Source: Dysgonomonas sp. HDW5A (GTDB taxonomy: Bacteria; Bacteroidota; Bacteroidia; Bacteroidales; Dysgonomonadaceae). Taken from it: a DNA stretch of 64,000 bases. The stretch covers positions 3,348,001-3,412,000 of the forward strand of contig NZ_CP049857.1 in NCBI RefSeq assembly GCF_011299555.1, given 5' to 3'. Below the pieces are notes generated by a model. That model was not told the DNA's origin. It did not search any database and worked only from the letters and a program-made list of their open reading frames with translations. Below are positions 7,726 to 17,234 of this stretch, one piece after another. Numbering within the stretch: the stretch's first letter is position 1; every line of letters begins with the position of its first letter. A program made the position numbers and the translations under genes.

Positions 7726-10176
7726 ATGAAGAAAATAACTTTATCCCTTTTAGTCTTATTTTGCGTTACGGTGCTACAGGCACAAACAGCAAGGGAAGAG
7801 TTTTTATTGGAAAAAAACTGGAAATTCAGTAAGGGAGATTATCCTGATGCCATACAAAATAATTTTAATGATAAAAGCTGGCAATCGGTTACAGTCCCTC
7901 ACGATTGGGCTATATACGGACCTTTCGACCGCAAGCACGATTTACAGGAGGTAGCTGTCACTCAGAATGGAGAAACCAAAGCCACTATAAAAACAGGTCG
8001 TACAGGCGGACTGCCTTATGTAGGTATAGGCTGGTATCGAAATACATTCAATGTGGATCATTTCAAAAAAGGAGAAAAACGGGTTTCGCTTCTTTTCGAT
8101 GGGGCAATGAGTGAAGCCAGAGTGTATGTAAATGGTAAAGAAGCATGCTTCTGGCCATTGGGATACAATTCGTTTCATTGCGATGTGACCGACTTGTTGA
8201 ATGCCGATGGCAAAGACAATATTCTAGCGGTACGTTTAGAAAATAAGCCGCAATCGTCACGATGGTATCCCGGAGCAGGATTGTATCGAAATGTACATGT
8301 TGTTGTAACCGATGAGGTGCATGTACCTGTTTGGGGTACTTACATTACCACTCCTTTTGTATCGGAAGAATATGCTTCGGTTAAGTTGAAAACCGAAATC
8401 GAAAACTCCGATAATAATGATGTGCGAATAGTAACCGAGATATTGGATGCTGATAACAAAGTGGTAGCAACTAAGGATAATACTTTAAAAATCAATCATG
8501 GAAAACCTTTCGAGCAGAATTTTATAGTCAATAATCCTAATCTTTGGTCGCCCGAAACACCATATCTTTATAAAGTAGTTTCAACAGTTTATGTAAAAAA
8601 TAATAAGGTCGATCAATATACAACACGTTTCGGAATCAGAGATATAAAACTGATTGCAGATAAAGGATTCTTTCTGAATGGTAAAAAACGAAAGTTTCAG
8701 GGAGTATGTAATCATCACGATTTAGGACCATTAGGTGCAGCTATCAATGTGGCAGCACTTCGTCGACAATTGACTATGCTTAAAGATATGGGTTGCGATG
8801 CCATCCGTACGGCACATAATATGCCTGCTCCCGAATTAGTTAAGCTTTGTGACGAAATGGGTTTCATGATGATGATAGAACCCTTTGACGAATGGGATAT
8901 AGCCAAATGTGCCAATGGATATCATCGCTTTTTCGATGAGTGGGCAGAAAAAGACATGGTAAATATGATTCGTAACTATCGAAATAATGCAAGTGTGGTA
9001 ATGTGGAGCATTGGAAATGAAGTACCTACACAATGTAGCCCCGAAGGTTATAAAGTAGCGTCATTTCTGCAAGATATCTGCCATCGTGAAGATCCTACCC
9101 GTCCTGTTACTTGTGGAATGGATCAGGTAACTTGTGTCCTTAATAATGGCTTTGCAGCCATGCTGGATGTTCCGGGATTTAATTATAGAGTACATCGTTA
9201 TGAGGAAGCATACAATAAGTTGCCACAAAATCTGGTGCTTGGTACCGAAACATCATCAACCGTGAGTTCACGTGGAGTATACAAATTTCCGGTGGAGAAA
9301 AAAGCCAATGCTGTATATGACGACCATCAATCGTCGTCTTACGATTTCGAATATTGTGACTGGTCTAACTTGCCCGATGATGATTTAGCTTTGGCAGACG
9401 ATCACGATTGGACTATGGGACAATTTGTATGGACAGGATTCGATTATTTGGGAGAACCTTCTCCTTATGATACAGACGCATGGCCTAACCATAGCTCGAT
9501 GTTCGGAATAATAGATTTGGCAAGCATACCTAAGGACAGATATTATTTGTATAGAAGTATCTGGAACAAGAATGATAATACACTTCATATTCTGCCTCAT
9601 TGGAATTGGGAAGGACGTGAAGGGCAAAAAACGCCTGTGTTTGTATATACTAATTATCCGAGTGCAGAATTATTTATCAATGGCAAAAGCTATGGTAAGC
9701 AAACCAAGAATGATTCTTCGGTACAAAGCCGTTATCGTTTGATGTGGATGGATGCTATTTATGAACCCGGTGAAGTAAAAGTGGTTGCTTATGATGCTCT
9801 GGGAAAAGCTGTAGAAGAAAAAACAATTCGTACGGCAGGTAAACCCCATCATATCGAACTGATTCCCGACAGAACCCAGTTATCAGCAGATGGAAAAGAT
9901 CTGGCTTATATCAATGTTCGTGTAGTTGACAAAGACGGAAATCTATGTCCTAACGATCAGCGGTTAATAAAATTCTCGGTAACGGGAGATGGAAAGTACC
10001 GGGCTTCTGCAAATGGAGATCCTACCAGTCTCGATTTGTTTCATTTGCCTCAAATGCCTCTTTTCAATGGGCAATTGACTTCTATTGTTCAGGCAGGCGA
10101 AGAAGCAGGTGAGTTAGTATTTGAAGCACAAGCGAAGGGGCTAACGTCAGCCAAAATTACTATTAAAGTAGATTGA
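7726..10176 (+). CDS. GH2 beta-galactosidase with C-terminal Ig-like domains
   Basis: 816-residue family GH2 exo-hydrolase, expected to release galactose from galacto-oligosaccharides in the periplasm. A signal peptide (LFCVTVLQAQ) is visible. The order is a jelly-roll sugar-binding domain (WQSVTVPHDWAIYGP, about residues 30-190), an Ig-like domain, and the TIM barrel from about residue 300 (FQGVCNHHDLGPLGAA), with acid/base Glu432 in MWSIGNEVP and nucleophile Glu508 in VLGTETSST. After this come a DUF4982-like module (HWNWEGREGQKTPVFVYTNY) and a final invasin-type domain (RTQLSADGKDLAYINVRVVD). The galactosidase assignment rests on the neighbouring GH53 gene, because GH2 also includes other specificities. 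It is the last gene of the locus and is followed by a strong terminator. Confidence 0.92.
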   Translation: MKKITLSLLVLFCVTVLQAQTAREEFLLEKNWKFSKGDYPDAIQNNFNDKSWQSVTVPHDWAIYGPFDRKHDLQEVAVTQNGETKATIKTGRTGGLPYVGIGWYRNTFNVDHFKKGEKRVSLLFDGAMSEARVYVNGKEACFWPLGYNSFHCDVTDLLNADGKDNILAVRLENKPQSSRWYPGAGLYRNVHVVVTDEVHVPVWGTYITTPFVSEEYASVKLKTEIENSDNNDVRIVTEILDADNKVVATKDNTLKINHGKPFEQNFIVNNPNLWSPETPYLYKVVSTVYVKNNKVDQYTTRFGIRDIKLIADKGFFLNGKKRKFQGVCNHHDLGPLGAAINVAALRRQLTMLKDMGCDAIRTAHNMPAPELVKLCDEMGFMMMIEPFDEWDIAKCANGYHRFFDEWAEKDMVNMIRNYRNNASVVMWSIGNEVPTQCSPEGYKVASFLQDICHREDPTRPVTCGMDQVTCVLNNGFAAMLDVPGFNYRVHRYEEAYNKLPQNLVLGTETSSTVSSRGVYKFPVEKKANAVYDDHQSSSYDFEYCDWSNLPDDDLALADDHDWTMGQFVWTGFDYLGEPSPYDTDAWPNHSSMFGIIDLASIPKDRYYLYRSIWNKNDNTLHILPHWNWEGREGQKTPVFVYTNYPSAELFINGKSYGKQTKNDSSVQSRYRLMWMDAIYEPGEVKVVAYDALGKAVEEKTIRTAGKPHHIELIPDRTQLSADGKDLAYINVRVVDKDGNLCPNDQRLIKFSVTGDGKYRASANGDPTSLDLFHLPQMPLFNGQLTSIVQAGEEAGELVFEAQAKGLTSAKITIKVD

Positions 10177-10196
10177 AGAAGATACAATAATTCAAA

Positions 10197-10237
10197 AACA
10201 TCATAGTATTCAGGTATTCAATACTATGATGTTTTTT
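10197..10237. terminator. Bidirectional terminator between GH2 gene and nikR
   Basis: AACATCATAGTATT (10197-10210) and AATACTATGATGTT (10220-10233) form a perfect 14-bp stem with a 9-base loop, followed by a T-run on the plus strand and preceded by an A-run that serves the minus strand. It sits between the convergent GH2 and nikR genes and can end both transcripts. Confidence 0.88.
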
Positions 10238-10241
10238 CGTT

Positions 10242-10643
10242 TTATGAAATCATGGTAATGGTTAAATCGCCATGAATGATACCTTTAACAGCGGTGAGTT
10301 CGTCGGCTAACTCTTTTAGAGCAGAAGCCTGACCTTTTAATGCAATTATTTCCATGCACATATCATGATCGAGGTGAATGTGTTGAGAACATAAAATTAC
10401 ATGATGAAACTTATGCTGTATCTCTGTTATTTTATCCAATAACTCCCTTTTGTGGTGGTCAAATGACAAAGTGATAGAGCCGCCTACAATCTTATCGGAA
10501 TTTCTTCGGCTTTCGATCTCTACCTTCTTAATCAAATGGCGGATGGCTTGCGAACGGTTTGGAAATTTATTATCTTCTATGTAGTTATCTAATAAATCCA
10601 ATACTTCTTTTTCTACGGATACTCCAAATCGAACTACTTTCAT
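10242..10643 (-). CDS. nikR: NikR-type nickel-responsive ribbon-helix-helix regulator
   Basis: 133-residue transcription regulator that binds DNA when loaded with nickel. The N-terminal ribbon-helix-helix (VVRFGVSVEKEVLDLLDNYI, residues 3-22, then NRSQAIRHLI) is followed by an ACT-like metal domain. All four ligands of the high-affinity nickel site of E. coli NikR (His76, His87, His89, Cys95) have counterparts one position later: His77, His88, His90 and Cys96, within SQHIHLDHDMCMEIIALKG. Length equals that of E. coli NikR. It is the last gene of a co-directional chelate-uptake cluster, 55 bp after the ATPase gene, which suggests the cluster is nickel controlled. An obvious palindromic NikR box was not found by eye. 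Confidence 0.93.
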   Translation of the reverse strand: MKVVRFGVSVEKEVLDLLDNYIEDNKFPNRSQAIRHLIKKVEIESRRNSDKIVGGSITLSFDHHKRELLDKITEIQHKFHHVILCSQHIHLDHDMCMEIIALKGQASALKELADELTAVKGIIHGDLTITMIS

Positions 10644-10698
10644 CTATCTTAGTTTTAATTAATAATGTGTCGCAAATGCAATAATTTAAACAAGTTGG

Positions 10699-11466
10699 TT
10701 AGCCAATTTCACCAAAAGGCAACATGAATTTTTTATTATCCCTCACAAATTCGATGAAGCTCATATTATATACTTTTTCCAATAAGTTAATGTTTGCTTC
10801 TGCCGGATTATTGGGTGTATGTATGCAGCCATCGTGTAAATAGCAAAAGTGATCGGCATACTGAAAGGCCAGAGTAGGGTTGTGCATAATGGCGACAACG
10901 GTGAAGTTATTTTCGGAGTATTCTTTCAGTTTTTCCATTAGATAATGCTGATAATATACATCCAAATGATTGGTGGGTTCATCTAAAAGTAAAATCTTAG
11001 GATTCTGCATTAGCAGACGACCAATCATTACTATCTGTTGCTCACCTCCTGATAACTGAGTGTATGGTTTATGCCTTAAGTGGGTGATCGATAAATCTTC
11101 CAGAATTCTGTGAGTCAGCTCACGGTCTTCTTTTTTAGGGGAAAAACCCGAAAAGGCGGTTCGCCCTGTCAGTAAAATTTCTTCTACCGTAAACGAAAAG
11201 ACCGATTGGGTAAATTGTGGCAAAAAGCCTATCAAAGATGCTCTGTCTTTGAAACGAAGCTTGTTAACTTCCCTGCCGCAAATACTGATGCTTCCTTGGT
11301 AATCTTGCAACAATCCGGCTATGATTTTAAACAGGGTCGACTTTCCACCCCCGTTGATTCCCAGTAATACCGAAAACTTGTTTTCGGGAAATACAGCATT
11401 AACCTCTTTTAGTATGCATTTGTCTCCGTATGCGTAATGCAGGTTTTTTATTTGTATAGCATTCAT
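10699..11466 (-). CDS. ABC transporter ATPase, FecE/BtuD type
   Basis: 255-residue cytoplasmic ATPase that powers the FecCD-type permease encoded just upstream. Walker A is GINGGGKST (about residues 35-43), the signature is LSGGEQQIV, Walker B is ILLLDEPTNHLD and the switch His is in VVAIMHNP. The ATG at 11464-11466 is chosen because it lies 2 bases after the permease stop. A TTG four codons upstream would overlap that stop. Family members import ferric siderophores, cobalamin or haem; the adjoining nikR suggests a nickel or cobalt chelate here, which is inference. Confidence 0.93.
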   Translation of the reverse strand: MNAIQIKNLHYAYGDKCILKEVNAVFPENKFSVLLGINGGGKSTLFKIIAGLLQDYQGSISICGREVNKLRFKDRASLIGFLPQFTQSVFSFTVEEILLTGRTAFSGFSPKKEDRELTHRILEDLSITHLRHKPYTQLSGGEQQIVMIGRLLMQNPKILLLDEPTNHLDVYYQHYLMEKLKEYSENNFTVVAIMHNPTLAFQYADHFCYLHDGCIHTPNNPAEANINLLEKVYNMSFIEFVRDNKKFMLPFGEIG

Positions 11467-11468
11467 TG

Positions 11469-12482
11469 TCAATTCCAATTCAATTTATTTTTTCGCATTA
11501 AAAAAACAAAGAAAGCACCGCCCAAAATTGTGGTGAAAATACCGATGGGTACCTCAAAAACAAATAAAGCGCGTGATAAGTTATCAATCAACAGAAGAAA
11601 ACTACCACCCAGAAAAATATTTCCGGGGATAGACTTACTATTGTCGGAGCCCAATAACATCCTGACTATGTGAGGCAGGAACAAACCATAGAAGCTAATG
11701 ATTCCCGCTACAGCAACGGTTGTAGTAGTCATCAATGTGGCACATACGATTAAAATAAGTTTGTCGAAAGACGGATTTACTCCTACCGATTTGGCAGCAT
11801 CATCGCCCAGTGCCAGCAGGTTAATCCGCCATCGGTACAGGTAAACAATAACTATTGAAATCAGTATTGGAAGAAAAGCCCGTTTGAGTTCGATCCACGA
11901 TGCAGCATGCAGGTTTCCCATAGTCCATTGTACAATGGCTTGCAGTTTATAGGGGTTGCTGATATATTGCACAACGGTGAGCAAAGCCATGAATACTCCC
12001 GAAACAATCATTCCCGAAAGGACAATCGATATGGTCGACATTTGTTTATTGGAACCTGCAATCAGATAAGTCAGAATAACAGCCAGTGAACCAGCAATAA
12101 ATGCAGAGGTGTTTACTAAATCCAATGAATATAGAATTGCCAATGATGCCCCGAAAGCGGCTCCCGACGAAATACCTAAGATATACGAATCGACCAATGG
12201 ATTACGAAAAATTCCCTGTAATACAGCTCCTGATGTCGAAAGGGCAGCACCCACCAGAAAAGTCAGCAAAATACGTGGCATCCTTACATTGATAAGTATA
12301 TTTGAGATCATCTGATAACGTGCAGCTTCGTCCATGTTCAAGCCGATGTCCATGATTTTTTTATATAATAGTGGCAGATAATCAAATGCGTTGACTTGTG
12401 CCGACGATCCTATAAATAAAGATATAATCAGCATGGGCAGAGGTAAGCCGAAGCATAATATATTTGCAATTTTTTTACTCAA
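11469..12482 (-). CDS. FecCD/BtuC-family ABC transporter permease
   Basis: 337-residue inner-membrane permease with about ten hydrophobic helices. FecCD hallmarks are RMPRILLTFLVGAALSTSGA, LQGIFRNPLVDSYILGISSG, the coupling-helix region ALGDDAAKSVGV and FYGLFLPHIVRMLLGSDN. It is a single-gene permease expected to act as a homodimer with the downstream ATPase. It starts 29 bp after the methyltransferase gene, and its stop is 2 bases from the ATPase start, so translation of the last two is probably coupled. Substrate specificity cannot be read from the permease sequence alone. Confidence 0.93.
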   Translation of the reverse strand: MSKKIANILCFGLPLPMLIISLFIGSSAQVNAFDYLPLLYKKIMDIGLNMDEAARYQMISNILINVRMPRILLTFLVGAALSTSGAVLQGIFRNPLVDSYILGISSGAAFGASLAILYSLDLVNTSAFIAGSLAVILTYLIAGSNKQMSTISIVLSGMIVSGVFMALLTVVQYISNPYKLQAIVQWTMGNLHAASWIELKRAFLPILISIVIVYLYRWRINLLALGDDAAKSVGVNPSFDKLILIVCATLMTTTTVAVAGIISFYGLFLPHIVRMLLGSDNSKSIPGNIFLGGSFLLLIDNLSRALFVFEVPIGIFTTILGGAFFVFLMRKNKLNWN

Positions 12483-12511
12483 GAGATCGTGTATTTATGC
12501 GGTAATTTATA

Positions 12512-13198
12512 TTAGGGTTTAAAAGCTGTCAATTGAAATAGTGACGAAGCGACTTCCGGCTGACGCAAAATTCGGTTTTGTGCTTTTGTGTCAACTGCTA
12601 TTTGTTTGAAGCCTACTTTTTCGAGCAGTTCAATATCTCTTTGCGGACGGCTGTGTTTGCTGATATCTAACTTACTTTTGATCACATTGGCTTGCTCCAT
12701 GATTCCCACAGGATATTTTTCGTGTCCTTCTTGACTGAATTGCATATCGCCGAAATCACCGTCGAAGTTGAGAAGCATTCCACCCGATTTTAATACTCTG
12801 AAACTTTCTGAGTAAAATTTTTCCACATCGGGAGTTGTCCATGTCATTAATCTTGTAAAGACTAAATCGAAACTATCTTTCGGGAATTGTAGGTCCTGTG
12901 CATCCATTATGCGGTAATGAATGTGAGTACCTAAATTATCGGAAACCGATTTAGCTTCGTCAATCATATTAGGGGAGAGGTCAACGGCTGTGACTTCATA
13001 TCCTGCCAAGTATAATATATTGGCAAAATATCCTGATGCTGTGCCGACTTCCAATACTTTATTTCCCGATAGTTTTGGGAGCAGCGATTTAAAGTGATTT
13101 AACCAATATTGTGTTTCGGGTAGAGTCCAAGCCTCTTGTTTCTCCTCCCGCCAGATGGCACTCTGTTTATCCCAATATTTTGCTATTTCTGTAATCAT
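12512..13198 (-). CDS. Class I SAM-dependent methyltransferase in the metal-chelate uptake operon
   Basis: 228-residue Rossmann-fold methyltransferase (Methyltransf_11/25 type). Motif I is VLEVGTASGYFANIL, the acidic motif II residue is in VTAVDLSPNMIDEA, and motif IV/V is MDAQDLQFPKDSFDLVFTR. No signal peptide is present, so it is cytoplasmic. Its ATG overlaps the TAA of the preceding binding-protein gene by one base (TAATG), which indicates translational coupling and a function tied to this uptake system. A substrate is not recognisable. Modification of an imported metallophore, or of a cofactor made from the metal, are possibilities only. Confidence 0.85.
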   Translation of the reverse strand: MITEIAKYWDKQSAIWREEKQEAWTLPETQYWLNHFKSLLPKLSGNKVLEVGTASGYFANILYLAGYEVTAVDLSPNMIDEAKSVSDNLGTHIHYRIMDAQDLQFPKDSFDLVFTRLMTWTTPDVEKFYSESFRVLKSGGMLLNFDGDFGDMQFSQEGHEKYPVGIMEQANVIKSKLDISKHSRPQRDIELLEKVGFKQIAVDTKAQNRILRQPEVASSLFQLTAFKP

Positions 13199-14211
13199 TA
13201 TAAATATTTTATAAGTTCTTTTCCTGTGTTTTCACCATAAAGTTCCAGCAGTATTGCTTTGATTTCTTCTTTACTATCCTTTCCCTTCGAGCCGTAAGCC
13301 CAATTGTTAATTGCTACTGCTGCACAGAGTGATTTGAATGTATGAGGATTGTAAAAAAACATCGGTATCAGGTTATGAATCTGCTTTTGTTGTATAGCGG
13401 TTATCCCACTCAACTCCTTTTTATTATAAAATAAATCGGGGCTATCATTCCACATAACAATCATATCCGGATTCCATTCGATTAGTGTTTCGGGATTGAT
13501 GTTGGGTTTATCTATTTCCGATGGGCAAACATTTTCTACGCCTGCTAAATCGAGGCAATCGTTCATCATACTGTTGCGTCCTGTGGTCGAAAAAATGCGA
13601 CCGTTAGCCCATGTGAAATATACAGTTTTTGGAAGTGAGTCTTTTTTGGAAGAAGTACGTTCATCCAGTTCTTTTATTTTATTCTCGGCATAAGTAATTA
13701 ACTGTTTGCCTCTCTCTTCTTTTCCGATAAGGAGCGAAATATCGTTCATTTCCTTTTTGAGATCATCGTATCTGGCAGCCGCTGCAATATATACAGGTAT
13801 ATTCATTTGTTGAAGCGTTCTTACAATACTTTCAGGTAATTGCTGGGCAATAACCAAATCGGGATTTAGTTGTATGATGCTTTCTAAATTGGCAAGCTCG
13901 TTGCTGCCCGGTGTTGCCAGTTGTTTGTTTAGAATGCGTGAGTCGATATGCTTGTAATAGTCGTATAATTCGTTATCGAAATAAGTTTCAGCCGGAATAC
14001 CTACCAGTTTATCTTGTGCTTGAAGCATATATATAACATCTACCGATGGGTCGAACAGGCATACTATGCGTTCGGCAGGTTTAGAGATATGTATTTCATT
14101 TCCCTGAATATCGGTAACCGATATTTCTTTGGTATTTTCGGATCTTTTGTCGGTAGAGTTGCTGCAACTCGTTACGAAGATCATTCCTATGAATAAATAA
14201 AGTAGACGCAT
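13198..14211 (-). CDS. Periplasmic metal-chelate binding lipoprotein, FecB/BtuF family
   Basis: 337-residue binding lipoprotein with lipobox FVTSC (Cys16). The family pattern is clear: a DIQGNEIHISKPAERIVCLF opening, then LVGIPAETYF, LESIIQLNPDLVIAQ, a central long helix linker (about residues 155-190), TVYFTWANGRIFSTTG, NPETLIEWNPDMIVMWN and a helical C-terminus. It delivers the ligand taken up by the TonB receptor to the permease. The receptor gene ends 77 bp upstream. The absence of the usual Arg/Tyr-rich siderophore pocket cannot be judged without a structure. Confidence 0.9.
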   Translation of the reverse strand: MRLLYLFIGMIFVTSCSNSTDKRSENTKEISVTDIQGNEIHISKPAERIVCLFDPSVDVIYMLQAQDKLVGIPAETYFDNELYDYYKHIDSRILNKQLATPGSNELANLESIIQLNPDLVIAQQLPESIVRTLQQMNIPVYIAAAARYDDLKKEMNDISLLIGKEERGKQLITYAENKIKELDERTSSKKDSLPKTVYFTWANGRIFSTTGRNSMMNDCLDLAGVENVCPSEIDKPNINPETLIEWNPDMIVMWNDSPDLFYNKKELSGITAIQQKQIHNLIPMFFYNPHTFKSLCAAVAINNWAYGSKGKDSKEEIKAILLELYGENTGKELIKYL

Positions 14212-14287
14212 AATATTTTATAAAAGAGGGTGTTTTTAATGTTACTTTTTAACTGTAATTTCCCATATTGATAAACTATACCTTCAA

Positions 14288-16447
14288 TTATAAGTTTAGG
14301 GTAATCGAACAGCGATAATTTACCGGTGGCAATTGCACCCAATAATACATGTCATTTCTTTTCCATGCCGTCGAATACTGGTGGCTATCCAAAATGTTAT
14401 TTACCATAAGGTTGATACTGAATTTTCTTTTGGAATACGATACACCTCCATCCAGTCTGAAAAAGTCTTTTAGATCCTGAGGATCACTTGATGTAAATCT
14501 TTCGGCTCTGCCAGCCATGTATTGGTATCCTAAAGACAGGCTAAAACCCTTTATGCTTTTAAATGGCAGTGCATAATCGAGCCAAGTGTTTTGTATATGC
14601 CTGATACGGTTCGGAGTCGGTTTGCCTACTAAAGCCGGATTTTTGTCGTCTTTTGTGATTTTCGAGTCCGTGTACGCGTAATTTATTATGACATTAAGCC
14701 CTTTGACGATTTGTCCTCTGAGGTCAAACTCTATCCCTTTCGATTCGTTTTCACCCGATTGATAAATATCATTGTTAACAGGATCTTTTACTATGTTCTG
14801 ACTTCGGGTAATATGATAGACCGATAGAGTTGTATTCAGTGCCTTGTTGTTCCAATCCTTTTTCAGTCCAGCTTCGAAACTCTTGCCTCGAATAGGTTTT
14901 AGAGGATTTTTCTGATAATCGATACCTGCTTGCGGTATAAACGAATTATCGTATAATCCGTAGATGCTGAATGATTTCGTGATCAGATAATTAGCTCCTA
15001 TTCTAGGAGTGAGAATCCAATCCGAAGCATCGGTTTTTTCTCCGTATTGATTAAAGTCTGCCTCAAATTGAGTTAACCGTATCCCTCCGTTAATTTTAAG
15101 TTTGTTATGTAGTAAACCAATTTCATCCATAACGTAAAACGAAGTGTAGTAAAGCTTACTGTCGGTTAGATTTTCGGGAGAGTTAATCTGGTTTTCGGAA
15201 TCAAAATCTCCACCTGTGCCGTTATTGTTAATCACATTTGCATATACCGGATTTGTTATATCCAGTGGGTAAATAGTCGATGCAGTATTCCATGTATCTT
15301 GTGTTTTGTTGTGTTTGTGATTGAAATCGATTCCGGCAAGGAAAGAATGCTTTACTTCTCCTGTAGAGAAATTACCTTGAGTAAAAGCTTGTGCCGAGAA
15401 AATATTGTATTTCATGCCATCATAAACATAATATCTGTCAAGGATGTTCGGGTTGGTCTCGTTTTTCCCGTAAACCCAGAATATAGTTCCTGCCGATTGA
15501 CTGTTAATTTCCGATAGTTGACCGGTAAAAGACCAGTTTTTGTTTATTTTTTTCTGAAAGTTCGCAAAAACATTATGATCATTGGCTTTATATGGTCTCG
15601 AACTGGGATCGGTGATGCTGAAGTTTCGCGGAAGCGAACCAAATCCGTTGGGTGATATTTGTGCTTCACTAAGCATCATATAGTTGAGCCTTTGATAAAT
15701 ATACTCGACCGTTAGTGTAGTATTTTCATCAAACTTATATTTTAGGGAAGGGGCAATCAGAATACGCTCGTTACTATCGAATCGAAGGAATCCTTTTTTA
15801 TTCATACCCATAATATTGAAGCGGTACAACAGCTTGCCTTTGTTATCTAATTTTCCCCCCAGATCGGCTTCTGCTCTTATAAGCCCGAAACTACCTTGTA
15901 TAACGCTGAATGTTTTCTTATTGATACCTGTCGGTTTTTTTGTGATGATATTATACGAACCGGCAGGATCTCCCAGCGAATTCATAAATCCGGCAGGTCC
16001 TTTTATAAACTCAATATTTTCTATTATGGCTACATCATCGCCAATGGGTCCTTTTAACAAAGGGCGTAAATCTACGCCGTTGCGTTGTGCCGAAATATAT
16101 CCGCCCCGCATATAAATATCTGCCGAAATTCCGTTATGAAGCTCTTCTCTGAAAGCTCCGCTGACATTACGGGTTATGCTTTCGTTTACATTTAGCGAAA
16201 ATTGGTCTTTCAGTACTTCTGCACTGATTAGTTGTATATTCTGTGGAGTTTCGAGCAATTGCTGTTGAATCCTTAAGCTGCTGGATAGTTTATCAGTCCT
16301 GTATTTCTTGTCGTTATTACTTTCTATAATAACCTCATTTAGAGTAATTATTTTTACGCTGTCGGCTTCTATTTCGGTGGCCGAGGCGTAGTTTTGTACT
16401 GTGCATAGCATATAGGCAATGCAGATTGTTGTCAGTTTCTGTTTCAT
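14288..16447 (-). CDS. TonB-dependent siderophore-type outer-membrane receptor
   Basis: 719-residue receptor with a signal peptide (CTVQNYASA). The plug carries the siderophore-receptor motifs LLETPQNIQLISAEVLKDQ, the R-G-G motif IYMRGGYISAQRNGVDLRP and IENIEFIKGPAGFMNSLGDPAGSYNIITKKP, followed by a 22-strand-type barrel ending VNYRCSITLNL. Compared with the SusC proteins in this window it lacks the SusC-type carboxypeptidase-like domain and is shorter, which fits small-chelate uptake. It is the first gene of the minus-strand operon that ends with nikR, so a nickel or cobalt chelate is as plausible as a ferric siderophore. Confidence 0.92.
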   Translation of the reverse strand: MKQKLTTICIAYMLCTVQNYASATEIEADSVKIITLNEVIIESNNDKKYRTDKLSSSLRIQQQLLETPQNIQLISAEVLKDQFSLNVNESITRNVSGAFREELHNGISADIYMRGGYISAQRNGVDLRPLLKGPIGDDVAIIENIEFIKGPAGFMNSLGDPAGSYNIITKKPTGINKKTFSVIQGSFGLIRAEADLGGKLDNKGKLLYRFNIMGMNKKGFLRFDSNERILIAPSLKYKFDENTTLTVEYIYQRLNYMMLSEAQISPNGFGSLPRNFSITDPSSRPYKANDHNVFANFQKKINKNWSFTGQLSEINSQSAGTIFWVYGKNETNPNILDRYYVYDGMKYNIFSAQAFTQGNFSTGEVKHSFLAGIDFNHKHNKTQDTWNTASTIYPLDITNPVYANVINNNGTGGDFDSENQINSPENLTDSKLYYTSFYVMDEIGLLHNKLKINGGIRLTQFEADFNQYGEKTDASDWILTPRIGANYLITKSFSIYGLYDNSFIPQAGIDYQKNPLKPIRGKSFEAGLKKDWNNKALNTTLSVYHITRSQNIVKDPVNNDIYQSGENESKGIEFDLRGQIVKGLNVIINYAYTDSKITKDDKNPALVGKPTPNRIRHIQNTWLDYALPFKSIKGFSLSLGYQYMAGRAERFTSSDPQDLKDFFRLDGGVSYSKRKFSINLMVNNILDSHQYSTAWKRNDMYYWVQLPPVNYRCSITLNL

Positions 16448-17234
16448 GATATGCAGGGAGTATGCTTAAGTTTATTTATTTTGTTATTTGAGTCACACGA
16501 TATTATTTTTTGTTGTTACTATTTTAAACAAATATTCTACAATTTTGTTTAAAGCGTTATTGATTTATTTTAGTTGCAAATAACCGATAATCCTTTTTAT
16601 CTGTATTTAGTATGTGTTTGTTTGCTAGTTTTTTATGTCGTTTGTGTGTTATTCTTTTTTATCTTTACTCTGTTTTCTATCGAGCTTGTAGGTCATAAAT
16701 GCTATCTACTAAGCGAATTTATTCTTAAATAGAATTTATTTTAATATATTCTTATTGTCTCTTCATATATGCTTTGTAGTTACCCTTCTTGTTTATATTA
16801 AAATAAATATATAAAATATAATAAAAGTTAATTAAGCTGTTCTTTGTTTACTTTTTAAGGTTTAGTTACAAAAATTTATTATACATTTGAGGGGTACTTA
16901 ATTTCTATATTAGTTTAGAAATTATAATGCTTAATATTATATTGCCTGTGTCATATATTGTGTATTAATCTTTATGTCTGATCATAATGGTTTTAGAATA
17001 TATTTATATATATCTTTTTTAAACCATATGCTTTGATCTTTATTGTTTTTTGTTTTTCCAATAATCAGTTTGTATTAATGCTATATTCTTCTTTATATAT
17101 TAATATTGACTTGTTTTTATTGTTAATAAATACTTTATTTTGTATGTAACCATTAAATAGTTAAACCTTAAATAAACCTTCTCTATGTTGCTATCGAGGA
17201 ATTATAATTTTATTAAAATTAAATCAACTAGTGT
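16448..17234. other. 787-bp AT-rich divergent intergenic region
   Basis: This separates the minus-strand chelate-uptake operon from the plus-strand peptidoglycan salvage locus. It is extremely T-rich on the plus strand, with many TTTATT and TATATA runs. I see no convincing ORF, no perfect TAnnTTTG box facing either gene (the closest on the plus strand is TTTATTTTG about 90 bp before susC) and no long palindrome. Both promoters must lie here, but I cannot place them. Confidence 0.6.

Noticed and set aside
16448-16700. NikR operator (GTATGA-N16-TCATAC or GTGTTAY-N13/14-RTAACAC)
   Set aside because: Single half-like sequences such as GTATGCTT and GTGTTAT occur, but no second half at the right distance was found.
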